From positions 124,001 through 188,000 of the forward strand of contig KV918791.1 of assembly GCA_002049455.2 (NCBI GenBank): a stretch of 64,000 bases of DNA. Direction: 5' to 3'. Of the stretch, positions 52,786 to 64,000 are shown in pieces. The position numbers were made by a program, and so were the translations under genes. Within the stretch, counting starts at the first letter, position 1. Every line of letters begins with the position of its first letter. Below the pieces are notes generated by a model. It was not told the origin of the DNA. It worked only from the letters and a program-made list of their open reading frames with translations, and ran no database searches. Origin of the DNA: Porphyra umbilicalis (Eukaryota; Rhodophyta; Bangiophyceae; Bangiales; Bangiaceae).

Positions 52786-53820
52786 TCATTGTGCGCGGAC
52801 AGCAGCTAACACCCGATCAACACGATCAAATTGCCCGATGATGTGTCGCTGGCTCAAAAAGCTGGCCGCCATCGCCTGCAACAGATGGGGGTCGTCCACC
52901 AAGTCCTGTTCATTGTAGACCAGGTTCCGGATGATGACCTTCAAGTCATTGAACACACCTTCTATGGGCTGCATGTCGGGGCTGTACGGAGGAAGACGGA
53001 GGAAGGTGACGCCGTTGGCGGTCATGAAGGCATCCCCGTCGGCGTCGTGGATGGGAGCGTTATCAAACATGACGACACAGTTGTCGGGTTGCAAGTGCCA
53101 TGGCGCCCCAGGCATATAAACACCAAGCTTGGGGAAGAGGTACTGGAGAAAAAGCCGCCAGTTGGCCCCCGTCAACGCCTTTTGGCGCACAATGACGGAC
53201 ATGAAGACAAGGACGCGCCCGTCGCTGGAGACCGCCATGGTGGTGCTGGTTCGAGGCACAGACCGCGGGTCGCGGTCGCGAAGTTTGGAGCGCTCTTGAC
53301 TTAAAGTGCCACCGTACAGACGGAACACATCCGACCCGTCCGTGTGTGTTTCGTCCACAGACACGATACAGCGGCGGGGAATGCGCTGCCGTACGAGAGC
53401 GTGCTGCCGGCGACGCTCCTCCGTGGACTCGCGAAACAAGCGCAAAATCTTTTTACGCGTGAAGCCTAGGCGACGCAAGTGGCGATCGACCGTGCTCTTC
53501 GAAAACCGCAGCTCCGTCATGTCGCCCGCATGATCTTGGCTCATCAGTTTGAGCATGTGCGCATGCTCACGAAGCAGAGCCCGAGGATGGTTGCGCACAA
53601 GAGTTACCAATGCGTTAATGAGCTGCAAATCGTACTCGCAGGCATCGCCGTGCTTGTTCTTCCGCTCCGGGTTTCGCCACACCGATCCATGCAGCGCGTA
53701 GTAGCCTTCTCACCGCTTTAGCTGCGTCCGCTTCACTCCGATACTCTCGTGCACCTTTTGGCGTTCCACGCCATTGAAGAGCATGGACAGCGCGGACGCG
53801 CGGAGGTCCTCGGAGTACAT
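52786..53820 (-). pseudogene. IS630/Tc1-mariner-type DDE transposase with one in-frame TGA
   Basis: ATG at 53820 starts an HTH segment (MYSEDLRASALSMLFNGVER, HESIGVKRTQLKR). TGA at 53710-53712 interrupts the frame, which continues with EGYYALHGSVWRNPERKNKH and a second HTH (FSKSTVDRHLRRLGFTRKK) to the stop at 52786. The catalytic DDE core is complete: IVSVDETHTDG, VVMFDNAPIHDA and PPYSPDMQPIEGVFNDLK, with 33 residues between the second Asp and the Glu. The TGA sits where a Trp codon (TGG) would fit (KR-W-EGYY), so one G-to-A change explains it. Otherwise the copy looks whole, about 345 codons, a usual length for the family. TIRs were not found; a 70-bp minisatellite begins 68 bp upstream of the ATG. 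Confidence 0.9.
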
Positions 53821-53887
53821 GACAATGAAGCGCCTCTGCCCGCCTTCTGCGGCCGCCGAAAAAAGGAGGCGTCGCGTCGCCTCCGCG

Positions 53888-54440
53888 CACCGACACGAGC
53901 ACGACGACAGCGGCACCGCGCGCGCCCCCGCCGCCAAAGCGACGCGACGCGACACGAGGCCGACAGGAGCACCACCACAGCGGCCCTACGCGCCAGGGCG
54001 CCGACACGAGCACGACGACAGCGGCACCACGCGCGCCCCCGCCACCAAAACGACGCGACGCGCCGGGGCACCGACAGGAGCACGACGACAGCGGCACCAC
54101 GCGCGCTCCCGCCACCAAAACGACGCGACGCGCCGGGGCACCGACAGGAGCACGACGACAGCGGCACCACGCGCGCCCCCGCCGCCAAAGCGACGCGACG
54201 CGACACGAGACCGACAGGAGCCCCACCACAGCGGCCCTACGCGCCGGGGCGCCGACACGAGCACGACGACAGCGGCACCACGCGCGCCCCCGACGCCAAA
54301 ACGACGCGACGCGACATGAGACCGACAGGAGCACGACGACAGCGGCACCACGCGCGCCCCCGACGCCAAAACGACGCGACGCGACACGAGACCGACAGGA
54401 GCACGACGACAGCGGCACCACGCACACCCCCGCCGCAAAA
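53888..54440. repeat. 70-bp minisatellite upstream of the transposase
   Basis: CACGACGACAGCGGCACC occurs seven times (first near 53898, last near 54402). Adjacent copies are spaced exactly 70 bp in the cleanest part (CGCCGGGGCA at 54061 and 54131). Two variant copies have ACCACCACAGCGGCCCTACG instead, making a mixed higher-order pattern. Open in several frames, probably non-coding. Confidence 0.8.
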
Positions 54441-56029
54441 TGGACGCGACGCGCCACCACGGCAATGGCAAGAGATCTAACACAGCGCCGCCACGCGCGC
54501 CGTCGCCAGAACATCGACGCTCGCACAGCCAGCACTGTGACGCCTGCGGAGAGTTTGGAGGACGAGGTGCGTCCGATTCCGCCTCCACGGACGGAGCAGT
54601 GGTGGCGGATGCGGAAGGAAAGCCCAAGTCCCACGCGGTGCCGATTCATGAGTTTGTGCGAATGATCTCCCGGTTGGTGGGCTTGTTCCTTGCATGGGTA
54701 GTCGGAGGGAGACGAAGTGCTCTGAGGCCAGAGAACTCTGATTACGGGTCATGAGACTCTGAGCGGTTTCACCGGGGCACGAATACAGCTCACCTATTGG
54801 CCACACATCGACAGCGCCTACTTACAGCACGATGTGTGAAGGATGCTTCGCGATCAGCAGCATGTCCATTTTTTAGGGAAGTGCCATAGATGATGTGGCA
54901 AATTCCTAGCCGACGTTTGGGATATGGGGCCCCCAGGATTGTCTTTCCATTCAGTGACCCACACGTTGCACCTCCAGATGGGGTTCAGTGGATGATGGGG
55001 CCGACGTTGCTGGGATTGCCCTTCGGGTGGCGATCAATAAAGCTTCCAGAGACCACTCAACACCCACGGTCACCTACCACCAAAGAATAGGAATGCCTGC
55101 GCACTTGTACAACTGCCCTAGACGTGGTCTCTTACTTGTGGCCAAACCCGAGTCGCCGGCTCTGTTGTCTTGCTTCTTTCGCTATGAGTGAGTGCCTCGT
55201 GCAGAGCGCTGGCCCGAACAGGTGGCCTCGATGTATAGGGGCTGGCAATTGCTGACTGCCGTCCTGCTCGCGTACTGCTGTGCTGAGAGCAGCGCTCTGA
55301 TTGCCCGCTCCGCAGAGGCTGCTGCAAAGGGGCTCTAGCAATGGGTCCCCTGCTGGTCACCATACGGTCGCCGACGGTACAGTTGTGGCCTGTTGCGTCT
55401 GTTGCCGTTGCTGCTGACGTGTCCGTCTCATGGCGGGCCCCACGCTGGTTGGCATAACCTACTCTCACGTCCGCTCTGCGTTGTCGCTCGACAGAACTAC
55501 GGCTCCCAAGGCTCAAACAAGGCTCATCGGACATTTCGCTCGATTCATGCTGTCGAACCGCTCGATTCAGGCTGTCGAACCGCTCAATTCAGGCAATCGA
55601 AGGTCGACCTTGCCTCGCCCGACCCCGCCCAATCAACAATCGTATCGATTGTGTGCGCGGGCGCGCCGCTACGCCCGCGGTGTGCGCGCCGCGTTCCCGC
55701 AGACCCCCGCCGCCGTGGGCGCCCAGAGGCCACAGGGGCGGGCCCACGCGCGGCACTCGAGCCGTGTATGGATGCTGTGGATGCAGAGCGCAGGCAAACG
55801 GGAACCCGAACCAACGGTGGCCCCGGACCCGCGCAGCGGCGGCGCGCGCGGGAAACGACAGGAAAAAAAAGAAAACAGACGGAGACCCCACGCTGCCCCA
55901 ACGCTCCCTAGCTGCATCCGGCCACGACACACGGTCGCCCCCACCCCAGTCGCAACACGCGCTCGGCAACGCACGCCGTGACCGCCCCCCCGCCACCCCC
56001 CCCCCCCCGCGGCCAGCCCGCCGCCGCCC
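54441..56029. other. intergenic, no gene recognised
   Basis: 54.44-54.65 kb moderately GC-rich. 54.7-55.6 kb normal composition with short ORFs only. 55.65-56.03 kb GC-rich with C runs, the 3' flank of the DUF1995 gene. Confidence 0.45.
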
Positions 56030-56879
56030 TCACCCCCCCCCCGCCAGCAGCGCCTGCCACGCGGCCGCCAAATCCGGCCGCCGCAGGCGCCCCTGCGTCA
56101 GCACGGCCACCTCCCCTCGCACGCGCACCCCCCAGCGGTCGACGAGCGCCCAGCCGCCCGGCACAGGGTGCGCGCACACGAGCCACCCGCGGCCGCTCAG
56201 TGGCTTTACCGCGTACGCGGGCGCCCACGGGGCGAGGCCCCGACACAGGTGCCCATTGACAATGACGACGGCGGCGACGGTCGGCACGAGGGCGGCGAGG
56301 GCGTCCCACGCCGCCGTGCCGGCGGGGGAGACGGCAACGACCACCGAGGCGGCAGCCGCGTCAGCGGCGCGCGCCAAGACGCGGGGGGGGGGGGCGCCCC
56401 GCTGCCACTGCCGTCGCCGCCGCCGCTGCCGCCGCCGCGCGCCGCTGCTTTGTTGGCCGCCGCCCGCCCCGCCGCGTCGCACGGGAGCAGGGCGGCGGGG
56501 CGGCCAGCGGCGGTGACGGCCGCCGCAATGGCCGCCGCGACCGCCACCGACGCGGCGGCCGCGGCGCGCGCCGACGACGCTGACCCGTCGCCAGTAGCGT
56601 TGAGGCCTCCGGGGGCGGGGACCTCCACTTCCATGTGGGGGGTGGTGGGGAGGAGCGCCACCACCGACGCCGAGGCAGCGTCATGCAGGGCGGCAAAGGT
56701 CGGTGGCACGAGGCTCGCGGGGGGGGTGGGGGCCTCCATGAACCATGGTGAGGGGGTGGGGGGGGGGCGACAGGGGGGGGGTCAAGGGTGCGTTGGTGAG
56801 GTGTGGGCAGGGGTCGGCCGCAGACGTGGGGGCGCGACAGACGGCGGGCGCCGCCGAGGATGGGTGCGGCGAATGCCAT
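56030..56879 (-). CDS. DUF1995 family protein, probably plastid-targeted
   Basis: ATG at 56879 starts MAFAAPILGGARRLSRPHVC, an Arg/Ser/Pro-rich transit-peptide-like N-terminus. The family core follows in the next frame: PPASLVPPTFAALHDAASAS, HMEVEVPAPGG, then after the C12 run (56383-56394) RVLARAADAAAASVVVAVSP, VIVNGHLCRGL, AYAVKPLSGRGWLVCAHPVP and a C-terminus ending at 56030. MEVEVP and YxxKPLxGxG..P are typical of the DUF1995 proteins of cyanobacteria and plastids (LPA3-like). Two frame changes are needed, one in the C runs around 56740-56790 and one at the C12 run; both have the sign of one missing base. About 280 residues. Divergent from the uS15 gene, with a 376-bp shared upstream region. 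Confidence 0.75.
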
Positions 56880-57255
56880 GGTGCGGATGAGCGGCACGCT
56901 GCTGCTGGCTGGCGAAGTCACCACGGAGATGGCGATCACGGTTTGATCGACTGCACTTGTGGGTGGCTTGTCCTTGCTCTGCCGAGCCCGAGACAATTAC
57001 ACAATTGTGAATGACTTTGAATAATAGGGGGGCCTCCAAAAAACAAAGCCGGTAAAGAACTCATTGATTACGAAACGTTCGGAAGGACAGCTTGCCGATT
57101 GTCCTCGGCTGCCGCGCCTGGTCGCCGACCGTCGTGGCGCCCAACGCAGCCGTCACGCTCACCTCGACGACGGGCCCTCCTCCTTCCCAGTCCCAACGTC
57201 CCTGTTGCAGACGTACACCTAATCCCCTTGGGGTTGCACCAACCAACACGTCACC
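56880..57255. promoter_or_regulatory. divergent intergenic region between DUF1995 and uS15 genes
   Basis: Only 376 bp separate the two start codons, so this stretch must hold both promoters and 5' UTRs. The middle (about 56990-57070) is AT-richer than its flanks. No TATA box or pyrimidine initiator is clear enough to name. Confidence 0.5.
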
Positions 57256-57994
57256 ATGGGTCGCATGCACAGCAAGGGGTATGTTTGATTTGAGTGCTGG
57301 CAGTGGGGCGGCTTGGTGACTCGTCGCTGTGGCGGCATCGCCTGACGGCGCGGCGGGCTCCGGGCATCGTCTGTGGCCGGTGCGGGCATGTGGCGCTCCT
57401 GTGAGTGGCACGCTGACGCCGAATGTTCCGTTTGCACGTGTCTTCTGCCTCGCCCCTCCCTCTTGGTGTTGCTCAATCGCCTCGGTGCCGCCCCCGTGCC
57501 GTATTGTTCCATCGCACCCGCATCCGCACACGCGCTCCTCACCGCACCTCCCAACCCCCTCGACGCCGCTGCGTAGAAAGGGTATCTCGTCGTCGGCTCT
57601 GCCTTACCGGCGGAATGCTCCTTCGTGGCTGAAAACCACGTCGGACGACGTCTGCGAGCAGATTTGCAAGCTGGCCAAGAAGGGCCTGGTGCCGTCGCAG
57701 ATTGGTGTTCACCTGCGTGACTCGCAGGGCGTCTCGCAGGTCAAGGCCGTCACTGGCAACAAGATCCTGCGCATCCTCAAGGCCAATGGCCTCGCCCCAG
57801 AGCTGCCGGAGGACCTGTACATGCTCATCAAGAAGGCGCTGTCGGTGCGCAAGCATCTGGAGCGCAACCGCAAGGACAAGGACTCCAAGTTCCGCTTGAT
57901 TCTCATCGAGTCCCGCATCCACCGCCTCGCCCGCTACTACAAGACGACGAAGCAGGTGCCAGCCAACTTCAAGTACCAGAGTGTCGTGATGTAA
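57256..57994 (+). CDS. RPS13: 40S ribosomal protein S13 (uS15)
   Basis: Exon 1 is 57256-57278 (MGRMHSKG, last codon split); intron 57279-57576 (298 bp, GTATGT...GTAG); exon 2 57577-57994. Joining GG and A restores Gly and gives [20 protein letters not shown], the family N-terminus, then [60 protein letters not shown] and [13 protein letters not shown]. 146 residues, slightly shorter than the usual 151 because the C-terminal tail is short (FKYQSVVM). An intron right after the initiation region is typical of ribosomal protein genes. A component of the cytosolic small subunit. The start is fixed by the conserved MGRMH. Confidence 0.98.
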
Positions 57995-58442
57995 ACGGAC
58001 TGCTGGGCTTTTTTGAATGGTGTACACACATGGTCGTTTGGTTGCGGTCGCGCGTTTGGGGAAGGGTGGCTTTGGGTTGGGTCGGGTCGGTGGTGGGGGC
58101 ACAGCCTCGATGGCTGCGTCTGGTGCATACGAATGGGTCATGTAGGATTTTCATGACCATCCATCACATTGTTGCTGGGCGCGAGCAGAGACATGACTGG
58201 AAGCCGTGGCCGACGACGGCGTCGGCGAGCATCCAGTATACTTCCCGCTGGCTGCTGTGTCGTGCGGAAGACCTGCTGCAATGCCTTCCACTCCTGCCGG
58301 TGTCGCATGCCGCTGACTGCTAACCAGCGCAGGACACGAATCGAATGAGGACGACAGGGGAGCCAGCGCCACGTCTGACGCACTCATGTTCCTACCAAGG
58401 TCCGCACCCACCGTCCTCCCCCCGCCCCCGCAGGCGTCCCCC
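57995..58442. other. convergent 3' region between uS15 and SPOUT1 genes
   Basis: Normal composition, no ORF of interest; holds the 3' UTRs of both convergent genes. Confidence 0.6.
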
Positions 58443-59485
58443 TCACAACCCCAACGCCGGCGCCAGCGCCGCGAGCGCAATCAGCAGCGCCTCCTCAGTC
58501 CGGATGGTGTTGCTCCCCTGCGTCGGACACACATTGACGTAGGCGTCAAAGAGGTCGGCGACGCGCGCCCCCCCCCCGGCGTCTCGACGCCGCTCGCGGC
58601 AAGCCGGGGGTCCCCCCTGACCGCGTGTTCCAACCCCGCGACCCCCCCCAGGACGAGGACCGCATGGGCCCACCCCCCCCCGCCCCGAGCCGCCGCACGT
58701 CGGCGGGCGCCTCGGCGCCGCGCTCACTCGTGCCGACCGCCAAGTCGTAGCCGCCCACGTGGGGGCAGCCGTCAAAGACGCCGCTGAGCGCCGCCGCCCG
58801 GCGGACGGTGTAGCCCCAGTAGCGGCCACCCGGCCACCCGGCGACCGCCGTATCCCGCGGCGCCGTGCGGTCGACGCGGGTGGCGGGGAGGTGCCGCCCG
58901 GGCACCGCCTCGGCGGTCGTAAAAGCCCCCCCAAAGTCGACCGTCACCCGCGTGTGGCACGCGGCGGGCGCGGGGAGCACCGCCCACCGGCGGAGGCCAA
59001 CGTCAACGAGGGTGCTCGGCGGGGGGTCGTCCGCCCCGGCGGGAGCCACCCCGGGGGGGGGGACGACGACGCCCTCCCGAAAGCGAAACGCCTCGTCAAA
59101 GGCCAAGTGGTGGGACGCCGCCAGCGGGTTGAGGAGCCCGGCCAGCCGCAGCGCGGGGTTGAGCGGGAAGAGGTGCTTGCGCAGGTACTGGGGCGTCTCC
59201 AAGTAGGTCAGCAGCAGGGCGAGGAGGTCGTCGGCTTCGGGGACGGGCATGGATGGCCGCCGCCGACCGGGGCCGCTGCTCGGTCCCGACACGGCGCCCG
59301 CCGCGGGGAGCTCCCCAAAGATGACCACCTCGTCGACGCGGTAGATGGCGAGCGCGCGGCCGATTTGGCCGGCGAGGTAGGTGCGGAGTTCGGGGGACTG
59401 CGCGTTGGAGAGGATGCTCCCGGGCAGCGCAACGGACAACGTCGGCCGCGGGAAGCGGGGGTGTGGGGGGGTGGCCGCCGCCACT

Positions 59486-59518
<33 letters not shown>

Positions 59519-59658
59519 GTCGCCGTTGCCGCCGCCGGCACGCCGTCGGTCGGCGCGCCCGCCGCACCGCCAGAGCCGTCTGCCGCCGCAGACCCGCCGT
59601 CAGGTGGCGGCTGCCCCGGCTTGTCGGGTCGCCTCCGCTTCTTCCGTATGCGCGCCAT
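58443..59658 (-). CDS. SPOUT1 (C9orf114-like) RNA methyltransferase
   Basis: ATG at 59658 (MARIRKKRRRPDKPG, basic, nuclear-type). The core reads LSVALPGSILSNAQSPELRT, YLAGQIGRALAIYRVDEVVI, TYLETPQYLRKHLFP, LAGLLNPLAASHHLAFDE, FREGVVVPPPG, GGRYWGYTVRRAAALSGVF and GYDLAVGTSERG. It continues in the next frame as AHAVLVLGGVAGLEHAVRGD, and then in the third as VADLFDAYVNVCPTQGSNTI, RTEEALLIALAAL, to TGA at 58443-58445. Frame changes occur at the C9 run 58673-58681 and the C10 run 58568-58577 (plus strand), each equal to one missing base. With those bases the protein has 405 residues and all blocks of the SPOUT1/CENP-32 family, trefoil-knot SAM-dependent RNA methyltransferases. An Ala-rich insert near residue 40-60 is local. 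Confidence 0.9.
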
Positions 59659-59774
59659 GGAGAGCCGGTCCCCGCGCCCGCCGGCGGGCTTCCACGGGCC
59701 GACGGCGACGCGACGGGGGCCGCGTCGGCGCTCGCGCAGCCGGACTGTCGCCGCGCTCGCGACGGCGAGTGAGG

Positions 59775-59906
59775 CTCGCGACGCCGAGGGGGGCTCGCGA
59801 CGCCGAGGGGGGCTCGCGACGCCGAGGGGGGCTCGCGACGCCGAGGGGGGCTCGCGACGCCGAGGGGGGCTCGCGACGCCGAGGGGGGCTCGCGACGCCG
59901 AGGGGG
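59775..59906. repeat. 19-bp tandem repeat, seven copies
   Basis: Unit CTCGCGACGCCGAGGGGGG repeated almost perfectly seven times, 117-248 bp upstream of the SPOUT1 start codon, so probably in its 5' UTR or promoter. Direct contiguous copies without spacers. Confidence 0.9.
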
Positions 59907-60552
59907 ATCACGACGGCGGTCTGGGCACGCTCAAGTCAAGTAGCTCGAAGGTCTGCAATTCCTAGATTTCTGGCACTGACTTGCGGATGCGGCGGGGCAG
60001 CCGCCATCGTCTGGTGTCCATCTTGATCATGGGGACGTGGGGCACGAGTGGCGGGCGCCTCTGTGCAGGCGGCGCGGCCGTGCTTTTTGGCTCCCGACCG
60101 CCGGCTGCGTTCCCCGCCGGCGCGCCCGCCGCGCCGGCTGCCGCCACCGGCGCGGCGGCAGCGACCACGTGGCGCCGCACGGCGCCGCCTCACCGCCCGC
60201 GGCGCGGCGCTGACGCCGCCGCCGCCGCCCGCCATGCCACGCGGCGGGAAAGGCAAGGGCGGTCCCGCCGCGCCGGCCGCCGGCGGCACACCACGCCCCC
60301 GCCGTCGCCGCCGCCGCCGCCGCCGCCGCCGTCGCTGCCCGCGTGCCGCGCCCGCCGCCGCCCGCCCGCCCGCCGCCCGCCCCCGTGGGGGCGCCCTTTA
60401 AAGCCAGTGCCGACTATGGCCGACGCCGCCTGCCGCCGGTGCGCCAGTGGCTCTCTCCCTCCCCCTCGCCCCCGTGCGGCGTCTCGGTGTTGGGTGTGCG
60501 CGCCCGCAGGCGGGCTCCGCCGCGAGCTCCCGCCCACGGGCCGCGCGCCGCC
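59907..60552. other. GC-rich spacer with a doubtful small minus-strand ORF
   Basis: A minus-strand frame near 59962-60065 ends LVPHVPMIKMDTRRWRLPRR and looks more protein-like than its surroundings, perhaps the last exon of a small basic mitochondrial-type protein, but no start or family could be fixed. The rest is Pro/Arg/Ala simple sequence, including the 5' region of the secreted repeat protein. Confidence 0.3.
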
Positions 60553-62017
60553 ATGGCGTCCGTCCCCCGCCACTGGCACCTGGTGGTTGGCGTCGCCCTC
60601 ATGAGCCTGCTGGGGCTTCCTGGCGTCGCCACCGCCGCCGCCGCCCCACTGACCGCCCTCGAGGCAATGGGCCGGGCGGCGGCAGCCGACGACGCCACAG
60701 TCACTGCCTTCGAGGCGATGGCACGGTCGGCGGCGGCCGACGATGCCACTCCCACCGCCGTCGAGGCAATGGCCTGGGCAGCGGCGGCCGACGACGCTAC
60801 CGATACCGCCCTCGAGGGGATGGCGCGGTCTAAGGCAGCCGACGACGTTACGAATACTGCCCTCGAGGCAACGGCCGAGGCAGCAGCAGCCGACGACGCC
60901 ACTCCGACCGCCCGCAAGGCAATGGCCTTGGCGGCAGCAGCCGCTGATGCCACTCCCACCGCCGCCGAGGCGATGGCGCGGTTGGTGGCGGCCGACGACG
61001 CCGCCTCCACTGCCCTCGAGGCGATGGCCCGGGCGGCAGCGGCCGACGACGCCACTTCCACCGCCCTCGAGATGATGGCGCGGTCGGCGACAGTCGACGA
61101 CGTTGCCCCTATCGCCCTCGAGACGATGACGCGGTCGGCGGTAGCTGATGGCGCTACCAATACCGCCCGCGAGGCAATGGCCGGGGCAGCAGCATCCGAT
61201 GACGCCACTCCCACTGCCCTCGAGGCGATGGCGCGGTCGGCAGCGGCCGACGACGCCACTCCCACATCCTTTGAGACGATGACGCGGTCGGCGACTGCCG
61301 ACGACGCGACCAACACCGTCCTCGAGATGATGACGCGGCCGGCGGCGGCCGACAGCGCTCCCCCAACCGCCCTTGAGGCAATGTCCCGTGCGGCAGCCGC
61401 CGACGGCCACCCCCCCCCCACCCCCCCCCTACTGCCCGCCACACTGGGTACCACCGCCCCCGCACCCTCATTTGCAACGTGCACCCGACCGACTGCCGCG
61501 CAACGGTCGAGGCGGCGCGCCGCTTGCGCTGCGGCGGCGGCGCGTCGGTGGCGGCGGCGCACCTGCGCGCCCTCCTCCGCCACGTCACCCGCTCGGGGTG
61601 TTGCGCGTCGGCACGCCTGCGGCGGTCGCTCGTCGCCCACGCCGTGGGCGTGCTCCGTGCGTGTGAGGGCGGCGGCGACGAGGGGGGGGGGGTGACCCCC
61701 CCCGGGGCGTCGTCACCGACGCTATGGACCGGCATAAGACGACCGTGGTCGTCGTGCCGCGCGCCCCAATGGTGGGTGTGGGGGACGCTGGCGGCGGCGG
61801 TGGCGGCGGTGGCGGCGGCGGCGGCGACGACGGCGGCGGCGGGTGGCCACGCGGCCGCGACGCGTGGCGGCCGGCGGCGGCGGCGCGGGCGCCCGGCGGT
61901 GCGTTACCGTCGTCAACGCCGGCGACGGCGGCGCGCCCGCGGGTGGCGCAGTCGATCCAGTTGCCGGTCGACCCGTTCCCCCCCGCCCCGTCGCGACGGC
62001 CGCCGTCGTCGCCACCG

Positions 62018-62054
<37 letters not shown>

Positions 62055-62215
62055 GCACCTGCTGCGCGGGCACCTTTAACTTCAACGCCGCCCTCTGTTG
62101 CCCGCGCGTCTGCTGGACGATCGTCACCCAAATGACCTTCTTCACCCTGACCGAGTGTTGCACCCAAGTTGGCACCCCGTTTGTGTCCGCGTGTCCGGCG
62201 GGCGCGAGCGGGTAG
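60553..62215 (+). CDS. secreted protein with fifteen 18-residue repeats and Cys-rich C-terminus
   Basis: ATG at 60553 in a GCCGCCATGG context. A clear signal peptide (HLVVGVALMSLLGLPGVATA) is followed by fifteen imperfect copies of an 18-residue unit, consensus ALEAMARSAAADDATPT (60652-61410, 54-bp period). After C runs near 61412-61430 the coding signal moves one frame: LICNVHPTDCRATVEAARRL, SGCCASARLRRSLVAHAVGV. After the G run at about 61681-61690 it moves again: DRHKTTVVVVPRAPMVGVGD, Gly- and Pro-rich linkers, then a Cys-rich end CCAGTFNFNAALCCPRVCW and TECCTQVGTPFVSACPAG. Both changes fit one missing base. Probably a cell-wall or extracellular-matrix protein; the amphipathic repeat may form coiled rods. 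No named family. Confidence 0.65.
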
Positions 62216-62652
62216 GTGGGGGGGCTTGGGGATGGAGGGGAGGGGGTGTGGCGGTACCGCCGCCGCCGCCGCCGCCCCGCGGGCGGCGGTGGCCGGCCGC
62301 GCGGCCGACCCGGCCGCGCCACACGCACCCGCCGCGACGGGCGGGGTGGGTCGAGGCGGCTCGCGTCGCGTCGGGATCAGCCCCCGTGGCGGGGGTGCGG
62401 GCGGCGCCCGGTGCCGTGTGAGCGGTGCGTCTTCTCACTTTAGTTTGGGGAGTCAGCTCCCCGTGCGGCGCGTAAAGCTGGGCCGCGCGGGGGTCATTGG
62501 ATACTGCAAACACACACGCTCCCCGCGCCACGACGGCGCTGCGGCCGATGCGGCCGCCGCCGCGGCCGCTGCCGCCGCTGCGGCCGCCGCTGCCGGTCTT
62601 CTGCCGGCCGCGGCTACGCGCGTACGCTGCGCACCAAGCGGTGGCGGTCCGC
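62216..62652. other. convergent 3' region between repeat protein and trypsin genes
   Basis: GC-rich, Gly/Arg-type simple sequence; should hold the 3' UTRs of both genes. A run of GCC/GCG triplets at about 62550-62600. No gene recognised. Confidence 0.5.

Positions 62653-64000
<1,348 letters not shown>

Noticed and set aside
53710-53712. TGA recoded as an amino acid
   Set aside because: TGA ends several host genes in this window (E(z), SPOUT1, MutL), so the standard code applies; a Trp-to-stop change is simpler.
59775-59906. CRISPR-like direct repeats
   Set aside because: Copies are contiguous without spacers and the DNA is eukaryotic; it is a minisatellite.
59962-60180. Small mitochondrial-type protein (HVPMIKMDTRRW)
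   Set aside because: Looks partly protein-like but has no start codon, no second exon and no convincing family match; kept only as a note in the spacer entry.

Overview
The window is nuclear DNA of a GC-rich, intron-poor eukaryote. Extreme G+C in coding and spacer DNA, single short GT-AG introns, a eukaryotic uS15 gene, MutL, MADS-box and Polycomb genes and many DNA transposons suggest a bangiophycean red alga (Porphyra/Pyropia-like). That assignment is an inference, not proven here. The extreme GC keeps all six frames open over long stretches, so ORF length alone is weak evidence; calls rest on recognisable motifs.

Layout. 0-2 kb: 3' part of a Fanzor (eukaryotic TnpB-like) gene. 3.2-3.9 kb: a short hAT element with perfect 8-bp target duplications. 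4.2-4.7 kb: last exon of a PMS2-type MutL gene. 6.5-9.6 kb: an unrecognised P-loop NTPase gene read leftwards. 12.2-16.8 kb: decayed PIF/Harbinger transposase and a convergent NAM-associated/Myb-like gene. 19-24.4 kb: a second and third hAT-type element, a 131-bp mariner/pogo-type MITE and a Cys-rich protein gene. 26.3-26.8 kb: MADS-box gene. 29.4-31.6 kb: a Su(z)12-like gene with VEFS box. 31.6-34.3 kb: a Gly-rich repeat protein. 36-38 kb: minisatellites. 40.8-44 kb: a small zinc-finger protein and a TPR protein. 46.0-49.0 kb: an intact E(z)-type histone methyltransferase. 50-54.4 kb: minisatellites and an IS630/Tc1-type transposase. 56-64 kb: a compact host-gene cluster: DUF1995 plastid protein, ribosomal protein uS15, SPOUT1 RNA methyltransferase, a secreted 18-residue-repeat protein and a membrane-anchored trypsin cut by the window end.

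Themes. Two core Polycomb Repressive Complex 2 subunits, Su(z)12 and E(z), lie about 14 kb apart; they would act together in H3K27 methylation, which often silences the kind of transposons that fill this window. Several otherwise conserved host genes change frame at G/C homopolymers, and every such change has the same sign, which points to under-called homopolymers rather than pseudogenes. The transposon genes instead carry scattered in-frame stops and a lost catalytic residue, as expected for decaying repeats. No reverse transcriptase, capsid, LTR or virus-like element was recognised.
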